Below are positions 1 through 7,237 of a DNA stretch of 12,015 nt, piece by piece (position 1 is the first letter of the stretch; each line of letters opens with the position of its first letter). The stretch comes from an uncultured Collinsella sp. (lineage in GTDB: Bacteria > Actinomycetota > Coriobacteriia > Coriobacteriales > Coriobacteriaceae). Under the pieces are notes generated by a model. That model saw only the letters and a list, made by a program, of their open reading frames with translations. It made no database searches and was not told the origin of the DNA. The stretch covers positions 1 to 12,015 of the forward strand of contig USLO01000041.1 of NCBI GenBank assembly GCA_900555515.1, given 5' to 3'. Both the position numbers and the translations under genes were made by a program.

Positions 1-2925
1 CTGGAGCGTCAGGTCGATCGCGCGCGCAAGTACAAAGAGCTGTCCTCGCGCGCGAACGAGCTTACGCAGATGCTGGCTGTCGATGAGCTTCGTTCGCTGC
101 AGTCGCAGTGGAACGACCTGGAGAGCCGCTCCAAGGAAGGTGCTGCCGAGCTGGAGCTTGCGCAGTACCGCATGAGCGAAAAGGAGCGCGAGCTCGAGAA
201 GCTCCAGGTTATGCTTGAGGAAAAGGGCCTGTTTGTGGGCGACCTGGGCGAGCAACGCCGTCATATGCAAGATGTGGTCGGCCGCATTAACTCCGACATG
301 CGCCTGCTCGAGGAAAAGGGCCACAACATGGTGTCGCGCCTGTCTGACATGCGCGGTCAGATTTCGAGCTCCGAGCATCAGCGTCGTCGCGTGGTCGAGG
401 AGCTCGAGGACGCGCGTGCGCAGCTTGAGGAAGTGACCGGTGCGCATATGCAGGCCCAGGAGGACGTTGACGCCGCTGGTCCTGCCGCCGCTGAGCTCCA
501 CGAGCGGCGCGTGGCGCTCGACAATCAGATTTCGCAGCTTACGCGTGAGCAGCGCGATGTGCAGCGTGTGGCTGATAACGCCGCGCTTGAGCTCGCCAAG
601 GTGAAGGATTCCTTGAGCAATGCCGAGGTCGAGGACAACATGTATGCCTCGCGCCTGGAGCAGATTGACGAGCAGCTCGAGGAGGTCACGGCCTCGCTCG
701 AGAGCCGTCGCAACCGCGCCGAGGAGCTTGAGGGCGCTCTTGAGGAAGCGCGCCAGGCTCAGGTTGATGCGCGTGAGGCCACCGAGACGGCACGCGCGGC
801 CCTGAAGGACCTGCGTGCCCGCGAGAGCGAGGCGCGCAACAAGCTGTCCGAGGTGCGCTCGGAGCTTGCCAGCCAAAAGAAGCTTGATGCCCGCATGGCC
901 GACAGCTCGCCGCTCGTGAGCCGTCTGGTGGGTTCGCTGGGCGACGATGTCTCGGGTCGTCTGGGCGACGTGCTCGAGGCCCCACGCGAGCTTGAGGGCC
1001 TGGTTGAGCAATTGCTCGCCGGCGATATCGATGCGCTGCTGTTTGATGACGCCGCCACGCTTGAGCGTGCCGGTCGTGCCGCTCTGGACCAGAAGAAGGC
1101 CTCGGGCGAGGCGCTGCTGGTGGCGCGCGGCGTGAGCGGCTCTACCGCCGCTGAGGGCGCCTCCGGTACCCGTCTGGTTGATCGTCTGTCCGTGCGCGCA
1201 GGCTATGGTCCCGTCGTTGAGGCGCTTCTCGGCGGTTATTACGTCGTGGACGATCTTGCTGCCGCGCTGTCGGCGCCGGTCGTTGACGGCGTGACTTACG
1301 TGACCCCCGATGGCGCCCGCGTCGCCTGCGGTGGCCTGGTGCGCGTGGGCCTCGATGCCGGCGAGGCGTCGGGTGCCTTGGAGCGCAAGCGCCGTATCCG
1401 CGAGTTGGAGGGCTTGGAGCCCGATCTGGCTGCTGTGTTTGAGCATGTGTCAGATCAGGTCGTCGAGGCCAATGCGGCCGTTGAGGAAGCGCGTGCCGCC
1501 GAGGGCGATGCCGCCGGTGAGATTGCCCGCCTTGAGGGCGAGCGCCGCTCGCTGCTTTCCGAGATCGGCCGTCTGGAGCAAAGCGCCAACAATGCCGAGG
1601 TCGAGCGCGTGCGCATCTCCAAGCGACGCGAGCAGGCCTCCGAGGCCGTTCGCGCTGCGCGCCCGCGTGTCGACGAGCTCACCCGTTCGCGTGACGAGGC
1701 CCGCGCGCAGGCAAGCGATCTGGGCTTGCAGATTGCCGAGGCCAACGACGAACTCGACCGTGTTCGCCGTGACGATTCCGAGGCTGCCGGCAAGCTCGCC
1801 GATGCCAAGGTGCGCCTGGCCCAGACGAGCGAACGCCTGCGTTCGCTGAAGGGCCGCGTGCCCGACCTGGAGCATCGTCTTGAGGGCATCGACCGTCGTA
1901 TCCGCGGAACACGCCAGGCTTCGCGCTCGCTCGAACTGCTGCGCCTGCGCGTCGACCCCATGCACGAACGCTATTCTGCCCTGTTGGAGCGCGCGTCGGA
2001 TTGGGCAGCGCGCCTGCGTGACCAGGCCTCTCTGGAGGAGGCGGACTCCGCTTCGCTCAAGAAGACCATCGAGGATGCCAAGGCAGAGGTTGCCCGCGCT
2101 AAGGAGCGAGTCGATACCGCCTCCGCCACGCAAAACGAGTTCAAGGTTGCGCGCGGCAAGCTCGAGGTGCAGGTAGAGGCCGCCATCAAGGCCATTACCG
2201 CCGATGGCACCACGGTGCTCGAGGAAGCGCTCATGCTTCCTGCTCCCACCGACCGCGACGCCGCCGAGCGCGAGCTCAACCAGCTCGTGCGTCAGATCAA
2301 CAATCTGGGTCCCGTGAACCAGGTTGCCATGGAGGAGTACGAGCAGCTCAAGCGCCGCGCCGATTACATCGAGGAGCAGCTGGCCGATCTGGAGAGCGCG
2401 CGCAAGGCGCTCACCAAGATCACGGTGGCTATCGACCGCAAGATGCGTAAGGCCTTCCTAGTTACCTTTGAGAAGGTCGATGCGAACTTCCGCGAGATCT
2501 TCGCCATGCTCTTCCCGGGCGGTCAGGCGCATCTGGAGATGACCGATCCCGAGCGTCCTGCCGAGACGGGTATCGAGGTCGTGGCGCAACCGCGCGGCAA
2601 GCGCATTACCAAGATGATGCTCATGTCGGGTGGCGAGAAGAGTCTGACGGCGCTCGCCTTGCTCTTTGCCGTGTACCGCACGCGCACGGTGCCGTTCTAT
2701 GTGCTGGACGAGGTTGAGGCGGCGCTCGACGACGCCAACCTGTCCAAGCTCATCGGCGCCCTCGATGTGCTGCGTTCCGATACGCAGCTCTTGGTCATTT
2801 CGCATCAGCGCCGTACTATGGAGGATGCTGACGTTCTCTACGGCGTTTCGATGCAAGCCGACGGCGTCAGTCGCGTCGTCTCGCAAAAACTCGATCGCGA
2901 AACCGGAAAGGTCGTGAATGCATAA
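1..2925 (+). CDS. smc: Chromosome segregation ATPase SMC (5' end outside window)
   Basis: C-terminal ~974 residues of SMC, the ATPase that with ScpA/ScpB organises and segregates the bacterial chromosome. The frame is open from base 1, and the first codons (LERQVDRARKYKEL) are typical of the start of the SMC coiled coil. About 200 residues holding the N-terminal head and Walker A should therefore lie upstream, given a usual length near 1180. In order: coiled coil to about fragment residue 300, a globular Gly-rich hinge at about 302-460, the return coiled coil, then the C-terminal head. The head carries the ABC signature LMSGGEKS (2620-2643) and a Walker B/D-loop VLDEVEAALDDAN (from 2701). The usual signature is LLSGGEK; Met at the second position is a mild change. 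The stop codon shares one base with the ftsY start, indicating a shared transcript and translational coupling. Family assignment is secure. Confidence 0.97.
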   Translation: MERQVDRARKYKELSSRANELTQMLAVDELRSLQSQWNDLESRSKEGAAELELAQYRMSEKERELEKLQVMLEEKGLFVGDLGEQRRHMQDVVGRINSDMRLLEEKGHNMVSRLSDMRGQISSSEHQRRRVVEELEDARAQLEEVTGAHMQAQEDVDAAGPAAAELHERRVALDNQISQLTREQRDVQRVADNAALELAKVKDSLSNAEVEDNMYASRLEQIDEQLEEVTASLESRRNRAEELEGALEEARQAQVDAREATETARAALKDLRARESEARNKLSEVRSELASQKKLDARMADSSPLVSRLVGSLGDDVSGRLGDVLEAPRELEGLVEQLLAGDIDALLFDDAATLERAGRAALDQKKASGEALLVARGVSGSTAAEGASGTRLVDRLSVRAGYGPVVEALLGGYYVVDDLAAALSAPVVDGVTYVTPDGARVACGGLVRVGLDAGEASGALERKRRIRELEGLEPDLAAVFEHVSDQVVEANAAVEEARAAEGDAAGEIARLEGERRSLLSEIGRLEQSANNAEVERVRISKRREQASEAVRAARPRVDELTRSRDEARAQASDLGLQIAEANDELDRVRRDDSEAAGKLADAKVRLAQTSERLRSLKGRVPDLEHRLEGIDRRIRGTRQASRSLELLRLRVDPMHERYSALLERASDWAARLRDQASLEEADSASLKKTIEDAKAEVARAKERVDTASATQNEFKVARGKLEVQVEAAIKAITADGTTVLEEALMLPAPTDRDAAERELNQLVRQINNLGPVNQVAMEEYEQLKRRADYIEEQLADLESARKALTKITVAIDRKMRKAFLVTFEKVDANFREIFAMLFPGGQAHLEMTDPERPAETGIEVVAQPRGKRITKMMLMSGGEKSLTALALLFAVYRTRTVPFYVLDEVEAALDDANLSKLIGALDVLRSDTQLLVISHQRRTMEDADVLYGVSMQADGVSRVVSQKLDRETGKVVNA

Positions 2926-3842
2926 TGGGATTCTTTGACGCTCTCTCGCGCGGACTTGAGCGCAGTCGCGAGGCCCTCAACGAGGTCTTTTACTTTGGCG
3001 GCGAGGTCGACGAGGATTTTTGGGAGGACCTGGAGGACATCCTCGTCATGGGTGACATGGGCGCCGAGGTCGCCATAAAGGTCTCCGATGACCTGCGTGA
3101 TGCCGCGGCTAAGAAGAACCTCAAGACCGCCCCGCAACTCCGTCGCGCCCTGGCCGAGCAGCTTGAGCAGCACTTTGTGCCCATCGAGCGCGATCCGTTC
3201 TCCGATACGCCGAGCTGCGTGCTGTTTGTGGGCATTAACGGTGCCGGCAAGACCACGACGGTCGGTAAGATCGCGAGCGCCATGGCCGCCCGCGGCAAGA
3301 ACGTCGTGATCGGTTCGGCCGATACCTTCCGCGCTGCCGCTATCGAGCAGCTCGATGTGTGGGGCCAGCGCGCTGGCGTCCCCGTCATCAAGCGCGACCG
3401 CGGCTCCGACCCGGCAAGTGTTTGCTACGACGTGCTCGACGAGGCTGACAAGCGCGGCAGCGACCTGGTGCTCATCGATACCGCCGGTCGTCTGCACACG
3501 AGCCCCGAGCTCATGCGCGAGCTTGCCAAGGTGGTCAATGTGACCCGTAAGCGCGCCGCCAATATGGCCGCCGGCCCCATGCCCGTCTATGTCGTGCTCG
3601 TGATCGATGCCGCAACGGGCCAAAACGGCCTCAACCAGGCGCTCGAGTTTAACGAGGCGCTTGGCCTGGACGGTATTATCATGACAAAGCTCGACGGCAC
3701 GGCAAAGGGCGGTATCGCCATGGCCGTGGCCGAGAAGCTCAAGCTTCCCATCCTGCGCATCGGCGTGGGCGAGCAGGTCGATGACCTGCAGGAGTTTAAT
3801 GCCAAAGATTTCTGCCGCGCCCTGGTGGGCGAGTCCAACTAA
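2925..3842 (+). CDS. ftsY: Signal recognition particle receptor GTPase FtsY
   Basis: FtsY is the membrane-associated SRP receptor. It forms a GTP-dependent heterodimer with Ffh and delivers ribosome-nascent-chain complexes to the Sec translocon. The 305 residues hold a short amphipathic N-terminus (MGFFDALSRGLERSREAL) that could bind membrane, an N domain, and a full SRP-type G domain. G-domain motifs are G1 GINGAGKTTT (103-112), DTFRAAAIEQL, G3 DTAGR (185-189), G4 TKLD (254-257), and a C-terminal GVGEQVDDLQEF. There is no long acidic A domain like that of E. coli, so the protein resembles Gram-positive FtsY. The ATG begins on the last base of the smc stop (TAATG). The only upstream purine stretch, GGAAAGG near 2904, is rather far away, so translation probably depends on coupling to smc. 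Confidence 0.97.
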   Translation: MGFFDALSRGLERSREALNEVFYFGGEVDEDFWEDLEDILVMGDMGAEVAIKVSDDLRDAAAKKNLKTAPQLRRALAEQLEQHFVPIERDPFSDTPSCVLFVGINGAGKTTTVGKIASAMAARGKNVVIGSADTFRAAAIEQLDVWGQRAGVPVIKRDRGSDPASVCYDVLDEADKRGSDLVLIDTAGRLHTSPELMRELAKVVNVTRKRAANMAAGPMPVYVVLVIDAATGQNGLNQALEFNEALGLDGIIMTKLDGTAKGGIAMAVAEKLKLPILRIGVGEQVDDLQEFNAKDFCRALVGESN

Positions 3843-3852
3843 GGAGTGACTA

Positions 3853-5328
3853 GTGTTTGATTCCCTGAGCGATCGCCTCAACGACACATTTGACCGCCTG
3901 CGCGGCAAGGGCAAGCTGACCGAGGCCGATATCACCTCGGCCATGCGCGACATCCGTATGGCGCTGCTCGAGGCCGACGTCAACTTTAAGGTCGTCAAGG
4001 AGTTTGTCGCCAAGACCAAGGAGCGCTGCATGACCGCCGAGGTCATGGAGTCGCTGTCGCCGGCGCAAAACGTCGTCAAGATCGTGCTCGACGAGCTTAC
4101 CGAGATGCTCGGTTCCACCGAGAGCAAGCTCGTCTTTAGCAACCGCATCCCCAACGTCATCATGCTTGTGGGTCTGCAGGGCTCCGGTAAGACCACGGCG
4201 GCCGTAAAGCTGGCCTACCTGCTCAAGAAGCAGGGCCGCTCGCCGCTGCTCGCTGCTTGCGACGTCTACCGTCCTGCCGCTGCCGACCAGCTGGCCACGC
4301 TCGGTGGAGAGATCGGCGTTCCGGTCTTCCGCGGCGATGGTGCACACCCGGTCGATATCGCCAAGGGCGCCATCCAGGAGGCCGTTGACCACCTGCGCGA
4401 CGTGGTCATCGTCGATACCGCCGGTCGTCTTCAGATTGACGAGCAGATGATGCAGGAGGCCGTGGACATCAAGAAGGCCGTCAAGCCCGATCAGGTGCTG
4501 ATGGTCGTCGATGCCATGACCGGCCAGGATATCGTCAACGTCGTCTCGACCTTTGCCGAGCGCACCGACTTTGACGGCGTGATCATCTCCAAGCTCGACG
4601 GCGATGCCCGTGGCGGCGGCGCGCTTTCCGTGCGCCAGGTGACCGGCAAGCCCATCAAGTTTGTGAGCATGGGCGAGAAGCCCGATTCGCTGGAGCCGTT
4701 CTATCCCGATCGTATGGCCAAGCGCATTCTGGGCATGGGCGATGTTGTCGGCATCATCGAGAAGGCCCAGGAGGCGGCCGACGCCGAGCAGCTCGAGGCT
4801 GCCGAGCGCATGCTGCGCGAGGGCTTTACCATGAACGACATGCTCGACCAGATGAAGGCCGTCAAGAAGATGGGCGGCATGAAGGGCATTCTGGGCATGC
4901 TCCCTGGTGGTCAGCGTGCACTCAACCAGATGGGCGGCAACCTGGACGAGGGCATTTTCGATAAGAACGAGGCCATCATCATGTCGATGACCAAGGAGGA
5001 GCGCCTGCGCCCCTCCATTATCAACGGCCAGCGCCGCGCCCGCATTGCCAAGGGAGCCGGCGTAACCCCCACCGAGGTCAATAGCCTTATGAAGCAGTGG
5101 GGCGAGATGAATAAGATGTTGGGCCGCATGCGCACGATGGCCAATCAGGCACAGGCTGGTGGCAAGAAGGGCAAAAAGGGTAAGAAGGGCAAGAAGATGC
5201 GCATGCCCAATATCCCTGGCCTGGACGCTATGGGTCTGGGCGGCATGGGCGGTCTGGGAACGGGCGGTCCTAAGTCCGATATGGACCTGCTGCGCCAGAT
5301 GGAAGCGCAGATGCGCAATAAGAAATAG
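3853..5328 (+). CDS. ffh: Signal recognition particle protein Ffh (SRP54)
   Basis: Ffh is the protein part of SRP. It binds 4.5S/SRP RNA and signal peptides and pairs with FtsY. The 491 residues run N domain (1 to about 95), G domain, then a Met-rich M domain. G-domain motifs are GLQGSGKTT (107-115), DVYRPAAADQL, DTAGR (188-192), SKLDGDARGGG (from 246) and FVSMGEKPDSLEPF. The M domain includes the RNA-binding helix-turn-helix INGQRRARIAKGAGVTPTEV. After it comes a run of four G-K-K units (437-448) and a Gly/Met-rich tail, which makes it longer than E. coli Ffh (453). The GTG start at 3853 is fixed by AAGGAG at 3841-3846 with a 6-base spacer; this site overlaps the ftsY stop codon. It is the last gene of the smc-ftsY-ffh operon and is followed by a terminator. 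No ylxM lies between ftsY and ffh. Confidence 0.98.
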   Translation: MFDSLSDRLNDTFDRLRGKGKLTEADITSAMRDIRMALLEADVNFKVVKEFVAKTKERCMTAEVMESLSPAQNVVKIVLDELTEMLGSTESKLVFSNRIPNVIMLVGLQGSGKTTAAVKLAYLLKKQGRSPLLAACDVYRPAAADQLATLGGEIGVPVFRGDGAHPVDIAKGAIQEAVDHLRDVVIVDTAGRLQIDEQMMQEAVDIKKAVKPDQVLMVVDAMTGQDIVNVVSTFAERTDFDGVIISKLDGDARGGGALSVRQVTGKPIKFVSMGEKPDSLEPFYPDRMAKRILGMGDVVGIIEKAQEAADAEQLEAAERMLREGFTMNDMLDQMKAVKKMGGMKGILGMLPGGQRALNQMGGNLDEGIFDKNEAIIMSMTKEERLRPSIINGQRRARIAKGAGVTPTEVNSLMKQWGEMNKMLGRMRTMANQAQAGGKKGKKGKKGKKMRMPNIPGLDAMGLGGMGGLGTGGPKSDMDLLRQMEAQMRNKK

Positions 5329-5352
5329 TGCTGTAATTCCAGCTTGATATGG

Positions 5353-5386
5353 CAAAGGCCACTCGGAAGCTACCGGGTGGCCTTTG
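5353..5386 (+). terminator. Intrinsic terminator after ffh, possibly bidirectional
   Basis: A 14-base-pair stem (CAAAGGCCACTCGG with CCGGGTGGCCTTTG, one T-G wobble) encloses a 6-base loop, 24 bases after the ffh stop. T-rich bases follow on the plus strand (CTTTGTTGTT). The stem also lies just past the 3' end of the minus-strand DUF134-NifX gene, where the opposite-strand readout again has a short T run (CCTTTG). It could therefore end transcripts from both convergent units. The stem is clear by eye; its efficiency is inferred. Confidence 0.85.
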
Positions 5387-5448
5387 TTGTTGGCTATGAT
5401 TGTTGGGTTGCGTTCAGCGTCGCGCCCCGAGTTCGCGGTGCCGTGCCG

Positions 5449-5877
5449 TTAGTGGCAGCCGCAGCCCTCGTGGCCCTCGTGCTCGTGATGGCCGTGGCAG
5501 CTGCAGGACTCGCCATGCTCATGGGAATGCTCGTGGTCGTGACCGTGGCAGCCGCAGGTGGCCTCGCCGTTCTGTGCGAGCGTGCCGGCGATAAGGGCCT
5601 CGACGCACGCATCGCAGCTGCCCTGGGCTCCCGCATAGACGGTGATACCGGCTTGGGCAAGCGCGTTGATAGCGCCACCGCCGATGCCGCCACAGATGAG
5701 TGTGTCCACGTCGCCATTGGCGAGCAGACCCGCCAGCGCGCCGTGACCGGTGCCGCCGGTGCCCACGACCTGCTCGTTGAGCACCTTGCCGTCCTGGATG
5801 TCATAGATCTTGAACTGCTCGCTGCGGCCAAAGTGCATAAAGATGTTGCCGTTGTCGTACGTGGTTGCTACCCTCAT
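5449..5877 (-). CDS. Possible internally initiated NifX-like short form
   Basis: In frame inside the DUF134-NifX gene, Met113 is preceded by AAAGGAGGT with a 7-base spacer (CGACACC), close to an ideal bacterial ribosome binding site. Starting here gives a 142-residue protein made of the whole NifX-like domain plus the His/Cys tail, without the DNA-binding domain. MRVATTYDNG is how stand-alone NifX-like proteins usually begin. One locus might therefore make a full-length DNA-binding form and a short metal-binding form. Alternatively the site is a relic of two separate genes that fused, the codons now encoding linker residues KEVDT. The sequence supports a strong site; real use of it is inference. 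Confidence 0.5.
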   Translation of the reverse strand: MRVATTYDNGNIFMHFGRSEQFKIYDIQDGKVLNEQVVGTGGTGHGALAGLLANGDVDTLICGGIGGGAINALAQAGITVYAGAQGSCDACVEALIAGTLAQNGEATCGCHGHDHEHSHEHGESCSCHGHHEHEGHEGCGCH

Positions 5878-6213
5878 GGTGTCGACCTCCTTTGCTGGCC
5901 ATGCGGCCGTTGTCGTGGTGATGGGGGAGTATGCGATATTGCCGCCTTCGATGATAATCGCCCGTCCATTGACCAATGCGTTTGCCACCTTGCGATGCGC
6001 GCGGCTGCAGATTGCCGCCACCGTGGCGCGGGCAATGCCCATGTGCTGGGCGACTTCCTCCTGATTGAGTCCTTCCAGGTCGCACAGGCGCAGGACCTCG
6101 AGTTCGTCGATCGTCATGTCGATGGCGTCGCCGCTGGCTAGGCCGTCAGGGGTAAAGCCGCGGTATTCGGGGATGATCCCGACGCGGCGCAGTTTCTCGC
6201 GTCTTCCTGCCAT
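5449..6213 (-). CDS. DUF134 HTH / NifX-like fusion protein with His/Cys-rich tail
   Basis: A 254-residue fusion. Residues 1-92 match the DUF134 family (LEGLNQEEVAQHMGIARATV is a sigma-region-4-like helix-turn-helix). After a Thr/Ala linker, residues 113 to about 215 match the dinitrogenase Fe-Mo cofactor biosynthesis (NifX/NifB-C) family, with MRVATTYDNGNIFMHFGRSE, a CGGIGGGAI loop and GSCDACVEAL. Residues 219-254 hold 12 His and 6 Cys. NifX-type domains bind metal clusters and the tail should bind soft metals, so a metal- or Fe-S-sensing regulator is likely (inference). The start is ATG 6213, with AAGGAG at 6219-6224 and a 5-base spacer. An earlier GTG (6219) overlaps that site and is unlikely. 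Two palindromes flank the upstream promoter, suggesting autoregulation. No nif genes are nearby, so a nitrogenase role is improbable. Domain assignment is confident; function is not known. Confidence 0.88.
   Translation of the reverse strand: MAGRREKLRRVGIIPEYRGFTPDGLASGDAIDMTIDELEVLRLCDLEGLNQEEVAQHMGIARATVAAICSRAHRKVANALVNGRAIIIEGGNIAYSPITTTTAAWPAKEVDTMRVATTYDNGNIFMHFGRSEQFKIYDIQDGKVLNEQVVGTGGTGHGALAGLLANGDVDTLICGGIGGGAINALAQAGITVYAGAQGSCDACVEALIAGTLAQNGEATCGCHGHDHEHSHEHGESCSCHGHHEHEGHEGCGCH
5885..5893 (-). promoter_or_regulatory. Internal Shine-Dalgarno site before the NifX-like domain
   Basis: Minus-strand AAAGGAGGT ends 7 bases before an in-frame ATG (5877-5875). It is a better match to anti-Shine-Dalgarno than the site for the full gene (AAGGAG at 6219-6224). 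Confidence 0.65.
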
Positions 6214-6227
6214 GCGCACTCCTTATC

Positions 6228-6239
6228 TGACATATGTCA
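6228..6239. promoter_or_regulatory. Palindromic operator 1 (downstream copy)
   Basis: Perfect 12-base palindrome TGACATATGTCA, between the predicted -10 and the ribosome binding site of the minus-strand DUF134-NifX gene. Its position at the expected transcription start suits repression. It shares its core with a second palindrome 53 bases away. The probable binder is the adjacent DUF134 protein, by proximity only. Confidence 0.65.
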
Positions 6240-6244
6240 ACAAT

Positions 6245-6272
6245 AGAATAGCGAACGCGCAGATTTGCGCAA
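6245..6272 (-). promoter_or_regulatory. Predicted promoter of the DUF134-NifX gene
   Basis: On the minus strand, TTGCGC (6272-6267) and TATTCT (6250-6245) are separated by 16 bases, which puts the start of transcription at about 6238, inside operator 1. Both hexamers are imperfect sigma-70 matches. The symmetrical placement between two palindromes raises confidence. Confidence 0.5.
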
Positions 6273-6276
6273 GGAA

Positions 6277-6296
6277 TTTCTGGCATATGTCAGAAA
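6277..6296. promoter_or_regulatory. Palindromic operator 2 (upstream copy)
   Basis: TTTCTGGCATATGTCAGAAA is a 20-base inverted repeat with one mismatched pair, and shares the (G/A)CATATGTCA core of operator 1. It lies just upstream of the predicted -35 of the minus-strand gene and about 20 bases upstream of the putative thyA promoter on the plus strand. It could therefore influence both divergent genes. Confidence 0.65.
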
Positions 6297-6316
6297 ATGA
6301 GCGCTTATGTTTGGGC

Positions 6317-6345
6317 TGTGGGGCCGCGTGCGCCTGGGCTACAAT
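6317..6345 (+). promoter_or_regulatory. Putative thyA promoter
   Basis: TACAAT (6340-6345) is a good -10. The hexamer 17 bases upstream (TGTGGG, 6317-6322) is a poor -35, so an activator or an alternative alignment is possible. It would give a leader of about 28 bases ahead of thyA. Confidence 0.4.
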
Positions 6346-6379
6346 GAATCTCGCTTGTAGGCGACTGACAGGAGGGTCA

Positions 6380-7228
6380 ATGAGCAAGGCTGATCAACAG
6401 TTTGTAGCCATGTGCCGCGACATTCTGGACCATGGCACCACCACCGAGGGCCAAAAGGTCCGCCCGGTGTGGGAGGACGGCACCCCTGCCTATACCATTA
6501 AAAACTTTGGCGTCACGGCGCGCTACGACCTGCGCGAGGAGTTCCCCGCGCTTACGCTGCGTCGTACGGCGCTCAAGTCCGCCATGGACGAGATCCTGTG
6601 GATCTATCAAAAGAAGTCTAATAACGTACATGACCTCAACAGCCATATTTGGGACGAGTGGGCCGACGAGACCGGCTCCATCGGCAAGGCCTACGGGTAC
6701 CAGATTGGCCAGAAAAGCCATTATGCCGAGGGTGACTTTGACCAAATGGACCGCGTGCTGTACGATCTTAAACACACACCGTACAGTCGGCGCATTATGA
6801 CGAACACCTATGTATTCAGCGACTTGTCCGAGATGCACCTGTATCCGTGCGCGTACAGCGTGACGTATAACGTGACGCAGCGCCCGCAGGACGATAAGCC
6901 CACGCTTAACATGATTCTCAACCAGCGCAGCCAGGACATTTTGGCCGCGAACAACTGGAACGTGTGCCAGTACGCCATCTTGCTGATGATGGTCGCACAG
7001 TCGGTCGATATGATTCCGGGTGAGCTGCTGCATGTGATTGCCGATGCCCACATTTACGACCGTCATGTCAATATCGTCCGTGAGCTTATCGAGCGCCCGC
7101 AGTTTGCGGCGCCCAAGGTAACGCTTAACCCCGATGTGCATGATTTTTACGCGTTTACGACTGATGACCTGATCGTCGAGGGCTATGAGCACGGCCCGCA
7201 GGTCAAGAACATCCCCATTGCGGTGTAG
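6380..7228 (+). CDS. thyA: Thymidylate synthase
   Basis: Converts dUMP and 5,10-methylene-tetrahydrofolate to dTMP and dihydrofolate in the cytoplasm. The 282-residue protein has the ThyA landmarks EILWIYQ and HIWDEWADETGSIGKAYGYQ, the phosphate-binding pair Arg137-Arg138 (YSRRIM), and the catalytic Cys157 in LYPCAYS. It also has RSQD (183-186), Asn194 and DAHIYDRHV. The overall pattern is closer to the B. subtilis/phage phi3T branch than to E. coli ThyA. The usual G-x-PFN segment reads ANNWN here, but the dUMP-binding Asp186 and Asn194 are kept. ATG 6380 is chosen because AGGAGG (6370-6375) sits just upstream and the protein aligns from there. The frame stays open upstream to 6065, but only over the antisense of the neighbouring gene. 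folA follows directly, completing the dTMP cycle. Confidence 0.96.
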   Translation: MSKADQQFVAMCRDILDHGTTTEGQKVRPVWEDGTPAYTIKNFGVTARYDLREEFPALTLRRTALKSAMDEILWIYQKKSNNVHDLNSHIWDEWADETGSIGKAYGYQIGQKSHYAEGDFDQMDRVLYDLKHTPYSRRIMTNTYVFSDLSEMHLYPCAYSVTYNVTQRPQDDKPTLNMILNQRSQDILAANNWNVCQYAILLMMVAQSVDMIPGELLHVIADAHIYDRHVNIVRELIERPQFAAPKVTLNPDVHDFYAFTTDDLIVEGYEHGPQVKNIPIAV

Positions 7229-7237
7229 GTGACGCGC

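Noticed and set aside
3850..5355. A 501-codon open frame antisense to ffh, and similar long antisense frames at 2838-4196 and 6377-7612
   Set aside because: They lie opposite clearly conserved genes in high-GC DNA with biased third positions, where stop codons are rare on the other strand. Their translations are Leu/His/Ala/Arg-rich and match no family I know.
6217..6219. GTG start for the DUF134-NifX gene
   Set aside because: This codon overlaps the AAGGAG site that correctly serves ATG 6213, leaving no room for initiation.
6065..6379. In-frame upstream extension of thyA by 105 codons
   Set aside because: It runs antisense to the DUF134 domain and through the operator region, has no ThyA similarity, and a good ribosome site stands before ATG 6380.
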